Source: Oligoflexaceae bacterium
Lineage (GTDB): Bacteria > Bdellovibrionota_B > Oligoflexia > Oligoflexales > Oligoflexaceae
Direction of reading: 5' to 3'
Length of the DNA stretch: 33,783 nt
Assembly: GCA_947454545.1 (NCBI GenBank)
Contig: CANGNB010000005.1
Coordinates: forward strand, 1 to 33,783
Shown: positions 16,087-25,400 of the stretch, piece after piece
Position numbering within the stretch: position 1 is the first letter of the stretch
Layout of the letters: each line of letters opens with the position of its first letter
Notes under the pieces: model-generated
Seen by the model: the letters and a program-made list of their open reading frames with translations, nothing else
Database searches by the model: none
What the model was told of the DNA's origin: nothing
Position numbers and translations under genes: made by a program

Positions 16087-16971
16087 ATGTGTCCTATATG
16101 CAAAAATCAAAATAAAATCATCAAACGCGGTTTTTATAGACGCCCATCAGATCAAAAAAAAGTCCAAAGATACCACTGCAAGAGCTGCAAAATAAGCTTT
16201 TCAGACCAAACTTACGCCATAGATTATCGACAGCAAAAGCGATGGTTTAATCAGTCTTGTTTTTTGACTCTTTGCAGCGGAGTTTCCCAGCGTCGCACAG
16301 CCTATATATTTCGTGTTGTCCCCCGAACAATTGCGAGGCGAGTAAAAAAATTCGGGGAAATCTGCGAGAAGAACCTTGAAAAATACAGAGATAATAGAGC
16401 TAAAGCAAATGAAGTCGAATTTGATGAACTTGAAACTTTCATTCATACCAAGCTAAAACCTGTAACTATTCCTATCGCAGTTGAAAAGAAAACTCGAAAA
16501 GTTTTAGCTTTGAGCATTGGGAATATAGGAGCTAAGGGTCATTTAAAGCAGATTTCAATCAAAAAATACGGACGTCGACCTAGCGAGCGACTTCCAGCAC
16601 TAAAATCTATGGCAAAAGACTTGCAGAAGTGCCTCGCGTCAAAAGCAAATATAGGAAGCGACAAGTGCCCCCTCTATCCAAAACTCGTAAGAGACTATTT
16701 TCCTGAGGCCTCACATCATACTTGCACAGGATCTCGAGGCGCAGTGGTAGGATTGGGAGAGCTTAAAAAAACCGTCTTCGACCCTATTTTCACTCTTAAT
16801 CACACCTATGCGATGTTTCGCGATAATCTCAAAACATTGAGTCGTCGCACGTGGGCAACAGCAAAAAGAAAAGACAGGCTCCTCCTATTACTCAACATTT
16901 ATGCGTGGTTTCATAATCTTTGGCTGGATCGAAAAAGAGCAAAACCAAAGCTAGAGGTTTTTAATTGTTAA
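16087..16971 (+). CDS. IS1-like transposase
   Basis: A 294-residue, Lys/Arg-rich protein. It begins with a zinc-finger-like domain (CPIC-x14-20-...HCKSCKISF, about residues 2-38), then a helix-turn-helix-like region (SGVSQRRTAYIFRVVPRTIARRVKKF), then a DDE-type core. The first acidic position is in EFDELETF, the second in GSDKCPLYP. The C-terminal NHTYAMFRDNLKTLSRRTWATAKR resembles the IS1 end region. An acidic residue at the usual third position is not obvious, because the segment reads TLNHT where IS1 has Glu, so the active-site assignment is partial. The gene is intact from start to stop and lies inside perfect-looking ends, so the element may be functional. It is read in the same direction as btuB. 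The IS1 family assignment is by pattern memory; IS1595 is the main alternative. Confidence 0.82.
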   Translation: MCPICKNQNKIIKRGFYRRPSDQKKVQRYHCKSCKISFSDQTYAIDYRQQKRWFNQSCFLTLCSGVSQRRTAYIFRVVPRTIARRVKKFGEICEKNLEKYRDNRAKANEVEFDELETFIHTKLKPVTIPIAVEKKTRKVLALSIGNIGAKGHLKQISIKKYGRRPSERLPALKSMAKDLQKCLASKANIGSDKCPLYPKLVRDYFPEASHHTCTGSRGAVVGLGELKKTVFDPIFTLNHTYAMFRDNLKTLSRRTWATAKRKDRLLLLLNIYAWFHNLWLDRKRAKPKLEVFNC

Positions 16972-17014
16972 ATTTTTTGCTTAACAACCAATTCAAGGCA
17001 TCAGTTTTTAGGGA

Positions 17015-17047
17015 ATAGAACTCTTGAAAAAGAGCTCTATTTCATTT
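17015..17047 (+). terminator. Probable original btuB terminator, now beyond the IS
   Basis: ATAGAACTCTT-GAAA-AAGAGCTCTAT is an 11-bp stem with one mismatch and a GAAA loop, followed by a T-rich tract (TTCATTT). It lies six bases outside the right end of the IS. Without the IS it would sit about 20 bp after the btuB stop, where a terminator is expected. Confidence 0.6.
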
Positions 17048-17093
17048 CACATCGACCGACCCAAGGAGGTCGGGACAAGCCCCAGAGCCTTCC

Positions 17094-17936
17094 TCAACGT
17101 TTGAGGCTGACCTCTTCGCTCATCGGCTGCGTATCGATAGCATCGGACAGGATCTGGCGCTGCTTTTGGAGGAATTTCTTGTCAATGGCTGCAACCGAGT
17201 CAATGACAACATCCGGCGCGTAGGCGAAATTCGTGATATGCTCGCGTTTGGTTCCACCCGAAAGCACCAGTATCGTGCGAAAGCCGAGCTGGTTGCCGCC
17301 AAGGATATCCGTCTCCATGGTATCGCCCACCATGATGGTTTCCCCGGTGGCAAGACCCAAGATTTTACGCGCTGCCCGAAAAATGACTGGGCTGGGCTTG
17401 CCAGGGCTGAAGGCCTTGAATCCTGTGGCCTCTTCCACCAACTTTACAAACGCTCCACAGCCTGCTCGGGTGCCCCCGTCCTGGGTCGGACAGTTGGCAT
17501 CCATGTTGGTTGCGATGAGCTTTGCCCCATCCATGACCATCTGCACAGCTTTGTCGACAGCTTCAAGGGTAAAGGTGCGGCCCTCGCCCACAACCACAAA
17601 GTCAGGCCTGTGATCGACGATAGCAATACCCACACGATCGAGGGCGCTCAGCAATCCACCCTCACCGATGACATAGGCTGTTCCTCTTGGCTTATGTTGC
17701 GCAAGATAGCTCGCTGTGGCTAGCGCGCTTGTGAAAATATGCTGAGCTTCCACATGAAAGCCCAGCCTTTGCAAGCGTATGGCGATATCCGTTGGGGTTC
17801 TTTGACTGTTATTGGTGAGGAACATGAAAGGGATCTTCTCGGAAACGAGCAGATCGACAAATTCAACCGCGCCTGGAATAAGCTGGCTGCCTCGGTATAC
17901 AACTCCGTCCATATCGATCAAAAAACCCATATTCAT
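17094..17936 (-). CDS. NagD-type HAD-superfamily phosphatase
   Basis: A 280-residue cytoplasmic phosphatase of the HAD superfamily with a C2-type cap (NagD/phosphoglycolate phosphatase-like group). Motif I is IDMDGVVYRG (nucleophile D8, acid D10), motif II is FLTNNSQRT, the conserved lysine is in SPGKPSP, and motif IV is GDTMETDILGG. The cap lies between them, with the ANCPTQDG-GTRAGCGAF segment typical of this group. The substrate is not predictable; nucleotide monophosphates or 2-phosphoglycolate are common in relatives. The track start at 17975 is moved to the ATG at 17936, which follows AAGGAG at 8 bases and gives the normal N-terminus MNMGFLIDMDG. The gene ends near the IS-flanking terminator, convergent with btuB, and diverges from rlmN. 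Confidence 0.88.
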   Translation of the reverse strand: MNMGFLIDMDGVVYRGSQLIPGAVEFVDLLVSEKIPFMFLTNNSQRTPTDIAIRLQRLGFHVEAQHIFTSALATASYLAQHKPRGTAYVIGEGGLLSALDRVGIAIVDHRPDFVVVGEGRTFTLEAVDKAVQMVMDGAKLIATNMDANCPTQDGGTRAGCGAFVKLVEEATGFKAFSPGKPSPVIFRAARKILGLATGETIMVGDTMETDILGGNQLGFRTILVLSGGTKREHITNFAYAPDVVIDSVAAIDKKFLQKQRQILSDAIDTQPMSEEVSLKR

Positions 17937-18149
17937 CGTCGCAACTCCTTGTAAGCGTGGTATTCCGCACGTCAATTGACTGTCAGAGCGGTAGGACCCG
18001 CGCCTTTTTATGTATCAGATTTGACTGTCTGATGCCACCAGTGGAAGCAATTTGGCCTCATCTTCCTGCTAAGCGGTCGCTACCAATGTGTAAGACAAAG
18101 CGCCAAATCATCCTAGTTAGCGGATTTTACGGGATAATATGCTTGAGCT

Positions 18150-18179
18150 TTGACATTTTCCCCGTTTTTTCGGTATGTT
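18150..18179 (+). promoter_or_regulatory. Candidate sigma70-type promoter of rlmN
   Basis: TTGACA (18150-18155) and TATGTT (18174-18179) are separated by 18 bases and end 35 bp before the rlmN ATG. The -35 box is perfect, the -10 box is two mismatches from consensus, and the spacing is acceptable. It is the best promoter-like pair in the window. Confidence 0.55.
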
Positions 18180-18214
18180 TGGGCCGCTTTTGGGCCCCCT
18201 TATGAGAGTACAGT

Positions 18215-19324
18215 ATGGAAAAGCCGCACTTCTTAGATCACGACCTGAGCTCCTATCGCCAGCTCTTCAAAGAGTGGGGCTTGCCAGCCTACCGAGCCGA
18301 TCAGGTATCCCAATGGGTCTATAAAGCGGGCGTCCACGACCCCGAGCAGATGAGCAATCTCAGCCGCGAGCTCCGTCAGGAACTCTTTTTAAAATTTGAC
18401 TGGTCTCTCCCCGAAATTTTGAGTCGTCTCGATTCGCAGGACGGCTCAAGCAAGCTGCTGCTCAAAAGTAAGAAGGGCCACGTCATAGAATCCGTGATCC
18501 TTCGCTACGATGGTCGGACGAGTCTTTGCGTTTCCAGTCAGGTGGGCTGCAAACTCGCCTGTGATTTTTGCCAAACCGGAAAGCTCGGCTTTGTACGAAA
18601 CCTTTCACGGCATGAGATCTTAAGCCAGTTTTATTTGGCCAATCAGCTGCTCAAAGCTGAAGGATTGCGGGTCACCCATGTCGTGTTCATGGGGATGGGG
18701 GAACCACTCGATAACTACGACAATGCTGTTGCTGCTGCGAATGTGATGATGGCTGAAGACGGTTTTTTCCTCTCCGCTCGCCACGTCACGCTTTCAAGTT
18801 CTGGGCTAGCGCCTCAAATCGAAAAACTGATCACCGACTGCCGTGCTGCACTCGCCTTGTCTTTGCATGCCGCCCGCGACGATCTGCGCACCGAACTGAT
18901 GCCCATCAATCGACGCTACGACCTTGCCCGACTCAAGGAAGCTCTGTTGAAATATCAAAAGGAGACGGGTCGCAAGATCACCATCGAGTATATCCTGATC
19001 AAGGGAAAAAACTGTGGTCTGCGCGAGGCCAAAGATCTCGTGCGCTTTCTTCACGGACTGCGTACAAAAGTGAATCTCATTCCCTTCAACGCCCATCCCG
19101 GCATGCCCTACGAGCGACCTTCAGACGAAGAGATTCGTACCTTTCAGAAATATCTTGCAGATCGTTCGATCCCTGCGCCCGTTCGCTACTCCAAAGGGCT
19201 TGATGTCTCGGGAGCTTGCGGTCAATTGGCTGCGAAGCATGCGGAACAGATTCACGCCAAACCTGAACGCAAGCGCGTCGTCGCAAGTACCGTCCAAGCC
19301 GCTATCCTTACTGAAAACTCATAA
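18215..19324 (+). CDS. rlmN: 23S rRNA/tRNA adenine-C2 methyltransferase RlmN
   Basis: Radical SAM enzyme that methylates C2 of A2503 in 23S rRNA and A37 in some tRNAs. The 369-residue protein has the N-terminal accessory domain (YRADQVSQWVYKAGV), then the radical SAM cluster motif GCKLACDFCQTG (C112, C116, C119), the GMGEPLDNYDN segment and LALSLHAARDDLRTELMPINRRY. The C-terminal SKGLDVSGACGQL carries the methyl-carrier cysteine (C335). The paired cysteine chemistry of RlmN is thus complete. Length is normal. The start ATG at 18215 follows an AGAG-type, rather weak RBS, with a good promoter candidate 35 bp upstream. It is followed by the giant lipoprotein gene after about 90 bp, without an obvious terminator between them. 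Confidence 0.96.
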   Translation: MEKPHFLDHDLSSYRQLFKEWGLPAYRADQVSQWVYKAGVHDPEQMSNLSRELRQELFLKFDWSLPEILSRLDSQDGSSKLLLKSKKGHVIESVILRYDGRTSLCVSSQVGCKLACDFCQTGKLGFVRNLSRHEILSQFYLANQLLKAEGLRVTHVVFMGMGEPLDNYDNAVAAANVMMAEDGFFLSARHVTLSSSGLAPQIEKLITDCRAALALSLHAARDDLRTELMPINRRYDLARLKEALLKYQKETGRKITIEYILIKGKNCGLREAKDLVRFLHGLRTKVNLIPFNAHPGMPYERPSDEEIRTFQKYLADRSIPAPVRYSKGLDVSGACGQLAAKHAEQIHAKPERKRVVASTVQAAILTENS

Positions 19325-19372
19325 TTTAACCTATCGAGAAGCTTTGAGATTGCGACGATACCCTTAGAGTCC

Positions 19373-19389
19373 GGGGATTTACCATCCCC
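19373..19389 (+). other. Hairpin just upstream of the giant lipoprotein RBS
   Basis: GGGGAT-TTACC-ATCCCC is a perfect 6-bp GC-rich stem about 10 bases before GAGAGGAG, the RBS of the following gene. It could shield or expose that RBS or mark the 5' end of the mRNA. No T-run follows, so it is not a terminator. Confidence 0.35.
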
Positions 19390-19413
19390 TTGGGAGACCG
19401 AGAGGAGATACGT

Positions 19414-22400
19414 ATGCTTAAGCTTCTCATAGTGGCGCTTGCGGGAAGCAGCTTAGTCGCATGCTTTGATTTGAAGTTTAAAACAAAAGGCCAAACCAAA
19501 TCACTTACAGGCGAAGTTCGCGTTGTAAAAGCGACACAAATCACTGAAGAAAAAACGGTTTCTAAATTTAATGCGAGTGCGACAAGCTCTCAGCAGTTCC
19601 AGGTTTCTGAGAGTGGATCTTTAGCAGGTTCGGCCGTCACCTTCCCACCTGGAGCCCTGCAGATCTCCACCGATATCGTTCTCGAAGAAGCTGCGACCTT
19701 ACAGCAAACTTCGCTTGTCAGCGAACTTGGCTTGGCTGGAACCGTCACGCTCAACAGTGCGACCACAGGTATGATTATTCGTCCTACTACTGTGGTTCAG
19801 CTTTCACAACCGCTGACGATCAATATGCCCCTTCCTACAAACTTGAGCGCTTGGCTCTTTGGAACCGAGAATTACGTCGTCTTTTACAAACAGTACAAGG
19901 AATCGGGACTGGAGTCGGGAATTATTCCTTCTGACAAAATCGAAATCATCAATGATCTGAGTGGAACAACTGCGAGATTCTCTGGCTACTTTGGAGCCTA
20001 TTGGGTTGTAAAGGTAGAGACACCGATTCTCGAAGAGAAGAAAGTCGCCTCGACAGAGCCTATCGTAAATAGTAAAAACGTCGTTGTTATTGAAGAAAAA
20101 GGTATCATCAGCGAAGCTGTGATCGTCCAAAAGCAGACGCTCCCAGAAGTCCAATGGGGCCCTGTCAGCCTCGATTTCACTCGAAGCACACGCACCCTGA
20201 CAGTCCAGGGTTCCTTGGCTCAAGCCGCCGACCTCACCACTTGCAAAGCAGACTTTGGCAAAAAGCAAGATGACCTCAATTCCATAGCGACCGAAGCCAG
20301 TACGAATCTGACGGCAAACTATGTGTGGCCTGACATCACAGAAAGCGATGCTGTCGCACGCTTTCGGTGTGTCGATAGCTCAGGGCGTATCACTTTATCA
20401 CCCTGGTCAAGCATCTATCGTATACCCGCGAAGTCGATTCTTCCCCTTACAGCGAGCCTGACTTCTCCCATCTATGCCTCTCAGCTCACAAGCTTGGCAC
20501 CACAGGTCTCAGGAGCTAGTAGCTTTAGTTGGGACACGATTTCGGGACCAGGTCTCATAACATTTGGCTCTCCTCAGGCCTCTACGACAACTGTGAGCGC
20601 CTCGGTCGAAGGGCCCTATAGCCTTCGCCTCCGCTTGACGAACGATGATCAAGAGAGCAAAGACTTTGAGATGAAGTTTATTTGGGATACAACAGCCCCA
20701 ACTCAGCCGAGCCAAATAGCATTCGCTCGTACGGTCAGCAATCAACTGCAAAACACGGTGACCTGGATCAACAGCACAGATGCCAATTTTCAAGCCCACG
20801 AAGTGAAGGTCTGTACGGCAAACGACTGCCTGGTGGGTTGCCGCACTCCCGTGACCAGCAGTTCCTCACCGCTTTCTCTCACTCTTGTCGACGGTGACCA
20901 GGTCTATGCCTGTGTACGAGGACTTGATTTAGCAGGGCAGGCCAGTGCCTGGGTGAGTTCTGCTCAGAGCCTCCGCATCGATACCAGTGCTCCCACTATC
21001 ACAGGACTGAGTACAAGTCTCAGCAATGGCTATTACGCGGCTGGGACCAACATCCCCTTAACTCTCAGCTTTCAAAAAGCTATGACCTCACCAGCGCCGA
21101 ACGGGGTCCGTATTCCCCTCGATACGAGCGCAAGCGCATTGGCTACCTATGTGAGTGGTAACGGGACAGCGTCCTGGACTTTTACCTATACGGTTCAGGC
21201 AGGAGATATGAGTCCTGATCTAAACTATCAAGGCAGCATCCTCGCCATAGACGCAGGAAGCACGCCCCTAGATGCCTTAGGTAGCCCTCTTGTGAATGCC
21301 TTGCCAAGCCCTTCAGGACCGAATTCTCTGGCGGCTCAGAAGGATATTGTGATCCTTACCTCAGCTCCCAGTGCTCCAAGTTCACCAGGATTCTCAGCAG
21401 CCCAATTCAATACTCGTGCGCTTTCCTGGAGCTGGTCGAATGGAACAGTGCCTTACCTTGTCCAAAACATAAGTATGCTCTGTACCACTGGAGACTGTAC
21501 CCAGGGCTGCACCAGCCCCATCACTCAGACCGCAGCTCCAGGCACTACGGGCACCACAAGCACTCCTGTCCCGGCAGATGGCACCTATTATGGCTGTGTC
21601 AAAAATCGGGATGCAGCTGGCAATGAATCTTCAACTTGGGCCGTGACCTTGAGCCCAGCTGCAGTTGACACTTTGGCTCCCACAGCTCCAACAACTGTTT
21701 CCTTAGCAGCGGGTTCTCACAGCTGGAATGCCTCGGTGTCTTGGTATGGAAGTAATGATGGAGCTGTTGCAACGTCTCTGTATGAAGCCAAGCTCTGTCC
21801 TTCATCCTGTGAAGCCATGCAAGGATGTTCCAGTTCTGTTCCTTTCGCTAACACGACCAGCGGCGAACTCTCAGCCCCCATCGCCGGCACCTACCTTGCC
21901 TGCGTTCGCTCCCTCGATGCTGCCAACAATAAGAGTGCTTGGGCAAGCTCCTCCTCCAGTTTGACCTTGTCTTCTTCTGACACCACTCCTCCAGTGATCA
22001 GCAATCCCAACCTCAATCTCAGCACACAGGCCGATGGAAATCTCACCATCAACTGGTATGCGGCCACAGACAACATCACGCAAGCGGCGTACCTTCTCTA
22101 CAGCCCCTTGGTTCAAGAGGGCAATTGTCCCGCCTCCGCAGAGAGTATCGTCAGTATCATTCCCTTAGAGCTTATGGGAGGTACTTCTGCCAACCTGAGC
22201 CTATCGCCTGGAAAGACCTACTGCATCAGCTTAAAGGTACAGGATGAAGCTTCGAACACTGCCTACTATCAGATGAGCTCAACGAGCCACAAGGCTCCCC
22301 TCATCAATGGCTACGATCTCGCTGGAAGCCTTGGACAGAGCTCACAACGCAAAACCTTCTATCATGCTGCGAGTGGAACCCATTGGATGTTTCATGCTGT

Positions 22401-25400
22401 TCCCGGTGGCCTCAGAGTCTATCGCTCATCGGACGCCCAAACCTGGATGCTCGCCAGCAACCTCAGCATGACCATCAAGGATTTTTCGATCACTCTCGGC
22501 ACCGTCCAGAGTCAAGACTTTGCTTACTTAGCCTATAGCGATGCCGATGGAGATATTTGGGTACAGCGCGGCGCTCTCAGTGCCAACGGCATCACCTTTG
22601 AGACAGCTGTCCGCATGTTCGATGGTACTGTCACCGAACCCTTTTATGAAAGACCCAGCATCGCTTTGGATAAGAGCAATGATCCAAGTCTTTGGCTCGT
22701 GGCTAGCAGTCGCTCATCAACAGCTCAAGGCAAGGTCTATGGCTTACGCTACCAAAGAATCGTTCCTGATCTGAGCAGCTCTAGCGTCGGAACGATCGCC
22801 GAAAATGAAACCTGGATCCGTGACCTTAGCTTGACTCCCGATGATGCAGGGGGCGTGTTCCTCGTCAGCAATTCCATGCGACTGACAACTTACTATCTCA
22901 GTCCTGTCGGGGTCACGAATGTTTCGAGTGACGAAACGGATTGGAAACGCTTTCTCAATCGAAGTTTCCGTGGTGAAGTCTATGCTATGGCTCTTGTGAA
23001 CGGCACCTTGTATGTCGGGGGTCATTTTCAATTTGTAGACCTGTCGGGACAGACGATACGCAACATTGCGAAGTGGGACGGCACAAGCTGGCAGGCCTTG
23101 AAAGATGGCTGCGAAGGTACTGTACGCCAAATGCTGAGTGACACCAATGGTCGCATCTATGTTCAAGGCATCAGCCCCTCAGAAAAAAGCTATCTTCGCT
23201 CCTGGAATAACAATCAGTGGACGGATATCCCAGTAGAACCTATGCTCAGTTTTGATAACATCGAGACCCAAGGGCTGGTCACCTCTATATCTATCGACTC
23301 TCAAAATCGTCTGCTTGTCGGGGGGGCCTTCTCCCGGATACTTGTGCCAGAAAAGGGCTATATCAATGCTCAGGGCCTGATTCGCTGGGATCCGAGCAAC
23401 GACACTTGGACGGAAATAAGTTCGCCATGGAGTGCTAGCCAGCCTCGCGCTATCATCCAATCGATGCTATGGTCAAGCGGTAAGCTGTACGCAAACTATC
23501 ACCAGATCGCAACAGCCAATGAATTTTGGAATCAACGTTCGGCTCTTATTTGCCACCAATGCAATACATGGACACTTGGCCAATTTCAAAGCTTTCCCGC
23601 TGCCTGGGATGGTGCAAATTGGACTCTCATTGAGGGCCCAGCCAACATAAGCATGCAGTTTGTGCAACTCGTCCGTGATACGAGTACTCTCTACGGTCTC
23701 GGCTACACACCTGTAACAGTCAAACCGCAGGCAATGTCTAGTTCAACATACACTGTAGCAATACCCAAGATTTTAAAGCTTGCAGATGGAGGAGTGTGGC
23801 AAGATCTTACGCCAAACTCAGCTTGCAACAGCGAATTAGAAAACAATGTTGCCGTCAATCGCTTCTGCGATTCTGGGATAATCTTCGCAGCGGGGATGTG
23901 GTCCGGTAGCTTCTATGTTTCAGCGATACCAACCCGATCGTTTGCTCAGAGTGCAGGCTCAAGCCCCTGGCCCGCCCAACAAGCCCAATTTATGAGAGCC
24001 AATGCTGACAACACCTGGACTCCTGCGATCCCAACAGGAGGACGCCCCATACTTTCGACAATTTCGACATTGAATGCGACAGGTTCGGGTACTCTGTACG
24101 TTGGCGGAAGCTTCAACCAGTTTGGAAACACCAACTTTTCCGGGCTTGTTGCCATGACTTATGTCAACGGCACGATGACAAACATCAGCTCCCTACCCTC
24201 CGTAGCCAATAGCGCCCCTAGCCAAGGCCCCAATGGCCCTGTGAACAAAATTCACATAGGTTCTCAAGACACGGCCCTCATCTCTGGATCGTTCACTCAG
24301 GTCAATGACGTAAATTCGCGCTATATCGCAAAATATCAGGCAGGCACTTTTACCCCACTCACTGGCCTAACTGCTGAGCCCCAAGAGATTCGCCTTGCTC
24401 CAGATGGCACCCCCTATGCAGCGGTGAACAATGCACTTTATCGCTGGACAGGAAGCAGCTGGACGCTTCTCCAAGCGTTTGTTGGTCTCCTCTCAAGTTT
24501 TGAAGTTGGAACGGATAACTCCGTTTGGGTAAGTGGAAACCTGCGTCCCTCCTCCCTGTATCAAAGTAATACGATGCCAGCTTGGGTCTACGATCCCGCA
24601 CTAAACCAATGGACAGGCTTAGGAACAGTGGGCACATCGGGCTATAATATGGCTGTAAGCAACTCTCAGCAAATGGCCTTGCTCTCAAGTTCTGATAGTA
24701 ACCCTTATGGCTCCAATCTGATCCTCCTCCTTTGCAATAAGATCGACAATGCTTGGGGGTGTTCGAGTTTTCCCAGTGTTGCGCAGGGCATCAGCATGGC
24801 GAACATGTCTGCTGTCTCGCTTGTGTGGGGTAGCAACGGAGCTCTCTATGGTGCAGGACTTCGTAACTCTGACCACATTTCCTTTGTCGCTGCATGGACC
24901 AATCAATCAGGTTCCTGGGGTTGGCAAAACCTCGGACTATCGGCAGCACCACCGACCTATCCACTCCTCCAAAATGATCGAGCGGATTCAGATAAAATCT
25001 ATATTTTAGGCCAAGAAAACATGAATGCATACGATACGACGCCCAAAATCAAACAGATACATTGGTCATTGAGCAGCGCTTCCGAGGCATCAATCCGAAG
25101 TTGGCCAGCTCCAAAGCCTTCCTCTACTAACATACTCCAAGTGTCCTACTATCCGCAGTTCTATCTCAGAACTTCAATCTCATCTCTCGGCGTATTTTCC
25201 GATGGCAGTCCTTTCCTTGGTGGAACTTTTACCAGCATCAGCGACTTCCCTTCGGCTTATCTCGCTCAGGGATACCTGAGTAAGGGTCGTAGCGGTGCTT
25301 CACGAGGAATATCCACGGTCTACGATAGCACCTTAGGCCGACTTTCTCTTTTGAGCGCAAGTCCTTCACGCTTGCGTCTTCAGAATTTCGTTGTGAATAA

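Larger units (their letters stand above)
15995..17008 (+). mobile_element. IS1-like insertion sequence, about 1 kb
   Basis: The element is bounded by 21-bp terminal inverted repeats beginning AAAACTGATGCCTTGA (left 15995-16015, right 16988-17008), with a single mismatch between the two ends. It holds one transposase gene with clearly lower GC than its neighbours. I could not find a flanking target duplication: left flank ...cacttct, right flank taggga..., which do not match. The insertion may be old, or the true tip may differ by a few bases. It lies exactly after the btuB coding sequence. Confidence 0.85.

Noticed and set aside
16007-16195. A 62-codon plus-strand ORF at the IS left end
   Set aside because: It overlaps the inverted repeat and the transposase start in another frame, with no RBS.
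15985-17025. Target site duplication around the IS
   Set aside because: The 8-10 bases on either side of the inverted repeats do not match; none claimed.
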